A stretch of DNA of 64,000 nucleotides from Ptiloglossa arizonensis (Eukaryota; Arthropoda; Insecta; Hymenoptera; Colletidae). The stretch is taken from positions 1 to 64,000 of the forward strand of contig NW_027479514.1 in assembly GCF_051014685.1 (NCBI RefSeq). The letters are read 5' to 3'. How positions within the stretch are numbered: the stretch's first letter is position 1; each line of letters opens with the position of its first letter. The notes beneath the pieces are model-generated. The model saw only the letters and a list, made by a program, of their open reading frames with translations. It was not told where the DNA came from and did not search any database. Made by a program: the position numbers and the translations under genes. Positions 61,301 through 64,000 of the stretch are shown here, piece after piece.

Positions 61301-61546
61301 GTTATACGTTATACGTTATACGTTATACGTTATACGTTATACGTTATACGTTATACGTTATACGTTATACGTTATACGTTATACGTTATACGTTATACGT
61401 TATACGTTCTACGTTATACGGTATACGTTCTACGTTATACGTTGTACGTTATACGTTATAAGTTGTACGTTATACGTTATACGTTATACGTTATTCTTTA
61501 TACGTTCTTCGTTACACGTTATACGTTATACGTTATACGTTATACG
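58348..61546. repeat. Higher-order repeat copy of 3,535 bp (second)
   Basis: It begins with a doubled cassette A (58,348 and 58,397), the first core of which has a private change (CACTCG in place of CATACG). ATATTCG cassettes lie near 58.92 and 59.62 kb, and a TAATGCC cassette A at 59,986. From about 60.2 kb it carries a long pure run and then TTACACG alternating with consensus units near 60.89-60.98 kb, a local 14-bp period not shared with the first copy. Confidence 0.85.
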
Positions 61547-63672
61547 TTTTACGTTGAATGTTATACTTTATACGTAGCATGTAATGCGTCATACGTTTTA
61601 CGTTATTCGTTATACGTTTTTCGTTACAAGTTATACGTTATACGTTATACGTTATACGTTATACGATATACGTTATACGTTAGACGTTATACGTTATACG
61701 TTATACGTTATACGTTATACGTTATACGTTATACGTTATACGTTATACGTTATACGTTATACGTTATACGTTATACGTTATACGTTATACGTTATACGTT
61801 ATACGTTATACGTTATACGTTATACGTTATACGTTATACGTTATACGTTATACGTTATACGTTATACGTTATACGTTATACGTTATACGTTATACGTTAT
61901 ACGTTATACGTTATACGTTATACGTTATACGTTATACTTTATACGTTATAGTTGTTACGTTATACGTTATACGTCATAGGTTATACGTAATACGTTATAC
62001 GTTATACGTTATACATTATGCGTTATACGTTTTACGTTATTCGTTATACGTTATACGTTATACGATATACGTTATACGTTATACGTTATACGTTATGCGT
62101 TATACGTTGTACGATATTCGTTATACGTTATACGTTATTAGTTATACGTTATACGGTATACGTTATACGTTGTACGTTATACGTTATACGTTATACGTTA
62201 TACGTTCTACGTTATACGTTGTACGTTATACGTTATAAGTTGTACGTTATACGTTATACGTTATACGTTATTCTTTATACGTTATATGTTATACGTTGTA
62301 CGTTCTACGTTATACGTTATACGTTATACGTTATACGTTATACGTTATACGTTATACGTTATACGTTATGCGTTATACGTTGTACGATATTCGTTATACG
62401 TTATACGTTATTAGTTATACGTTATACGGTATACGTTATACGTTGTACGTTACATGTTATACGTTATACGTTATACGTTATACGATATACGTTATACGTT
62501 ATACGTTATACGTTATACGTTATACGTTATACGTTATACGTTATACGTTATACGTTATACGTTATACGTTATACGTTATACGTTATACGTTATACGTTAT
62601 ACTTTATACGTTATACGTTATACGTTCTACGTTATACGTTATACGTTATACGTTATACGTTATACGTTCTACGTTATACGTTATACGTTATACATTATAC
62701 GTTATATGTTATACGTTGTACGTTCTACGTTATACGTTATACGTTATACGTTATACTTTATACGTTATACGTTATACGTTATACGTTATACGTTATACGT
62801 TATACGTTATACGTTATACGTTATACGTTATACGTTATACGTTATACGTTATACGTTATACGTTATACGTTATACGTTATACGTTCTACGTTATACGTTG
62901 TACGTTATACGTTATAAGTTGTACGTTATACGTTATACGTTATACGTTATTCTTTATACGTTATATGTTATACGTTGTACGTTCTACGTTATACGTTATA
63001 CGTTATACGTTATACGTTATACGTTATACGTTATACGTTATACTTTATAGTTGTTACGTTATACGTTATACGTCATAGGTTATACGTAATACGTTATACG
63101 TTATACGTTATACATTATGCGTTATACGTTTTACGTTATTCGTTATACGTTATACGTTATACGATATACGTTATACGTTATACGTTATACGTTATACGTT
63201 AGACGTTATACGTTATACGTTATACGTTATACGTTATACGTTATACGCTATACGTTATACGTTATACGTTATACGTTATACGTTATACGTTATACGTTAT
63301 ACGTTATACGTTATACGTTTTACGTTATACGTTATACGTTATACGTTATACGTTATACGTTATACGTTATACGTTATACGTTATACGTTATACGTTATAC
63401 GTTATACGTTATACGTTATACGTTATACGTTATACGTTATACGTTATACGTTATACGTTATACGTTATACGTTATACGTTATACGTTATACGTTATACGT
63501 TATACGTTATACGTTATACGTTATTCGTTATACGTTATACGTTATACGTTATACGTTATACGTTATACGTTATACGTTGTACGTTATACTTTATACGTTA
63601 TACGTTATACGTTATACCTTATACGTTATACGTTATACGTTATACGTTATACGTTATACGTTATACGTTATA
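61547..63672. repeat. Right array flank with left-type cassettes
   Basis: It starts with a single cassette A of the TAATGCG, TTTTTCG type (61,547-61,630). TTATAGT plus TGTTACG then reappears near 61,944 and 63,050, after being absent since ~34 kb. Cassette B, with TCATAGG, TAATACG, TTATGCG and TTTTACG, follows at about 61,970-62,065 and 63,070-63,205, the latter reaching TTAGACG. Between them are two ATATTCG cassettes 273 bp apart (TTATGCG at 62,093 and 62,366) and TTGTACG plus TTCTACG cassettes near 62,300, 62,715 and 62,980. The last units before the transposon are consensus. Confidence 0.82.
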
Positions 63673-63675
63673 CTA

Positions 63676-63700
63676 CCTTGATCAAAAAGTTTTAGGACTT
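63676..63700 (-). repeat. Putative terminal inverted repeat of the transposon
   Basis: This A/T-rich stretch begins at the junction with the satellite and lies outside the transposase reading frame, as expected for a mariner terminal inverted repeat bound by the transposase N-terminal domain. The opposite repeat is not in the window, so the assignment rests on position and adjacent TA dinucleotides only. Confidence 0.55.
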
Positions 63701-63704
63701 TATT
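63699..63704 (-). promoter_or_regulatory. Possible polyadenylation signal AATAAA
   Basis: TTTATT on the plus strand reads AATAAA on the minus strand, about 21 bases after the transposase stop. Another AATAAA (63,725-63,730) overlaps the stop codon itself. Either could serve, but A/T-rich DNA makes chance matches likely. Confidence 0.3.
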
Positions 63705-63725
63705 CATAAAATCAAAAATACAAAT

Positions 63726-64000
63726 TTATTCGTCCAAATCGATATGGTCCCCTTCAAAGTAGTCCCCATTGACTGCAATGCACTTGCGCCAGCGCTTGAT
63801 CCAATCCTCGAAACACCGCTGGTACTCAATTTTCGGTATGTCCATCAGAGCCGTCTTCGATTTTGTCATGACCTCCTCTCGGGTACTGTAACGCGTTCCG
63901 CGAAGCGGTTTTTTCATTCGGTTGAACAGAAAAAAGTCGCAGGGAGCCAGATCTGGTGAATTTGAAGGCTGCTGGATAGTGTTCGTGTTGTTTTTCGTCA
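63726..64000 (-). CDS. Mariner-type transposase, C-terminal part
   Basis: This is the last 90 complete codons of a Tc1/mariner-superfamily transposase (IS630 relative), the enzyme that cuts and pastes its own element at TA sites. The start lies beyond the window. The frame is open to a TAA at 63,726-63,728. The conserved catalytic block SPDLAPCDFF is present; its last Asp (codon 63,936-63,938) is in the position of the third metal-binding acidic residue of the DDD/DDE triad. The first two acidic residues would be outside the window. After it come the family's usual basic stretch (MKKPLRG), an aromatic and Lys-rich segment (CFEDWIKRWRKCI) and the closing NGDYFEGDH motif. A Met at 63,917 is internal, not a start. 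No stop or frameshift is seen, so the visible part is intact; whether the gene is active is unknown. Fine classification (DD34D mariner or a sister clade) cannot be made from this part. Confidence 0.9.
   Translation of the reverse strand, partial: TKNNTNTIQQPSNSPDLAPCDFFLFNRMKKPLRGTRYSTREEVMTKSKTALMDIPKIEYQRCFEDWIKRWRKCIAVNGDYFEGDHIDLDE

Larger units (their letters stand above)
1..63672. repeat. Heptamer satellite array, consensus TTATACG
   Basis: The whole stretch is built of head-to-tail 7-bp units with consensus TTATACG on the plus strand (CGTATAA on the minus strand), about 9,096 units. Most units match exactly; the rest differ mainly by single substitutions such as TTGTACG, TTCTACG, ATATACG, CTATACG, TTATGCG, TTATTCG, TCATAGG and TAATACG. 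There is no unique DNA, gene, RNA gene or other element inside. The consensus is 2/7 G+C, has more T than A on the plus strand, and holds one CpG per unit. Open frames on the plus strand are a by-product: the heptamer has no stop in any plus phase and encodes a cyclic Leu-Tyr-Val-Ile-Arg-Tyr-Thr repeat. The minus strand carries TAA every 21 bases per frame. The left end is cut by the window; the right end meets a transposon. Function is unknown; non-coding heterochromatic satellite is the natural inference. Confidence 0.98.
63673..64000 (-). mobile_element. Tc1/mariner-superfamily transposon, 3' end (partial)
   Basis: The array stops in phase at about 63,672 and unique DNA begins. On the minus strand the unique DNA holds the C-terminal part of a mariner-type transposase followed by ~53 bp of 3' non-coding sequence. 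The terminal sequence read inward from the array, CCTTGATCAAAAAGTTTTAG at 63,676-63,695, is a plausible terminal inverted repeat. Its partner would lie beyond the window. Tc1/mariner elements insert at TA. A TA at 63,671-63,672 lies in register with the last heptamer, giving an element starting CTACC; a second TA at 63,674-63,675 would give a start at CCTTG but leaves one out-of-register C. Class and orientation are well supported; exact family and length are not determinable here. Confidence 0.88.

Noticed and set aside
1..63672. Telomeric repeat array
   Set aside because: The unit lacks the G-rich strand of telomeres and differs from TTAGG, TTAGGG and TTTAGGG. The dense variant cassettes and higher-order structure fit an internal satellite better.
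1..63672. CRISPR array
   Set aside because: There are no unique spacers between repeats and no Cas genes; the period is 7 bp and all differences are point variants.
1..63672. TATA-box promoters or polyadenylation signals inside the array
   Set aside because: TATA occurs in every unit by composition; no site stands out from its neighbours.
1..63672. Centromere protein B box or other known centromeric motif
   Set aside because: No match to the CENP-B box pattern was seen in the consensus or in the variants. Centromere identity cannot be judged from sequence alone.
9..63695. Long plus-strand ORFs of up to ~640 codons with repeating Tyr-Val-Ile-Arg-Tyr-Thr-Leu
   Set aside because: They are produced by a 7-bp repeat without stops on this strand. 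All frames give the same peptide, ORFs overlap in several frames, and starts come only from chance variants such as TTATGCG or TTACATG.
63726..63917. Separate small protein starting at the Met at 63,917
   Set aside because: The same frame continues upstream through the catalytic SPDLAPCD block to the window edge, so this Met is internal to the transposase.
63744..63959. Plus-strand ORF of 71 codons in the transposon
   Set aside because: It is the antisense shadow of the transposase frame, which carries the recognisable family motifs on the minus strand.

Overview
This window is almost entirely one satellite DNA array. From base 1 to about 63,672 it is a head-to-tail array of the heptamer TTATACG, roughly 9,096 units. 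Many units carry single-base variants, and there is no unique DNA between them. The remaining ~328 bases at the right edge (63,673-64,000) are the 3' end of a Tc1/mariner-superfamily DNA transposon. Its transposase runs on the minus strand, towards the array. The combination of a mariner-type transposase with intact terminal motifs and a very long short-unit satellite indicates a eukaryotic nuclear genome. An animal, probably an arthropod or another invertebrate, is the likeliest source. The species cannot be told from the sequence.

No cellular gene, RNA gene, CRISPR array or operon is visible. All three plus-strand frames of the array stay open because 7 is not a multiple of 3 and no plus-strand phase of the heptamer spells a stop. 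Every frame reads the same cyclic heptapeptide. The minus strand has a TAA every 21 bases in each frame. The many long plus-strand ORFs are therefore artefacts of the repeat.

The information in the array lies in the order of its variant heptamers, which form recognisable cassettes and nested higher-order repeats. Left domain (1 to ~35 kb): cassette A (84 bp, with TTGAATG, TAGCATG and TAATGCG) occurs singly. A cassette containing TCATAGG followed by GTATACG is confined to this domain. Large copies repeat at offsets of about 5,040 bp, 3,815 bp and 8,380-8,400 bp. Right domain (~36 to 61.5 kb): new cassettes appear, namely ATATTCG with TTATTAG, and TTGTACG with TTCTACG in dense copies. The first 49 bp of cassette A is doubled or tripled at eight sites. 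Copies recur at offsets of ~4.87 kb, 3,535 bp and ~3.2 kb. From ~61.5 to 63.3 kb the array regains left-type cassettes before meeting the transposon.

The 7-bp register is preserved almost perfectly. Only four register-changing events were found in ~63.7 kb, and their sum explains the net register change between the two ends. This fits growth by unequal exchange or replication-based amplification in whole heptamer units. The transposon end is the only non-satellite landmark. Whether the array resumes beyond it cannot be seen.
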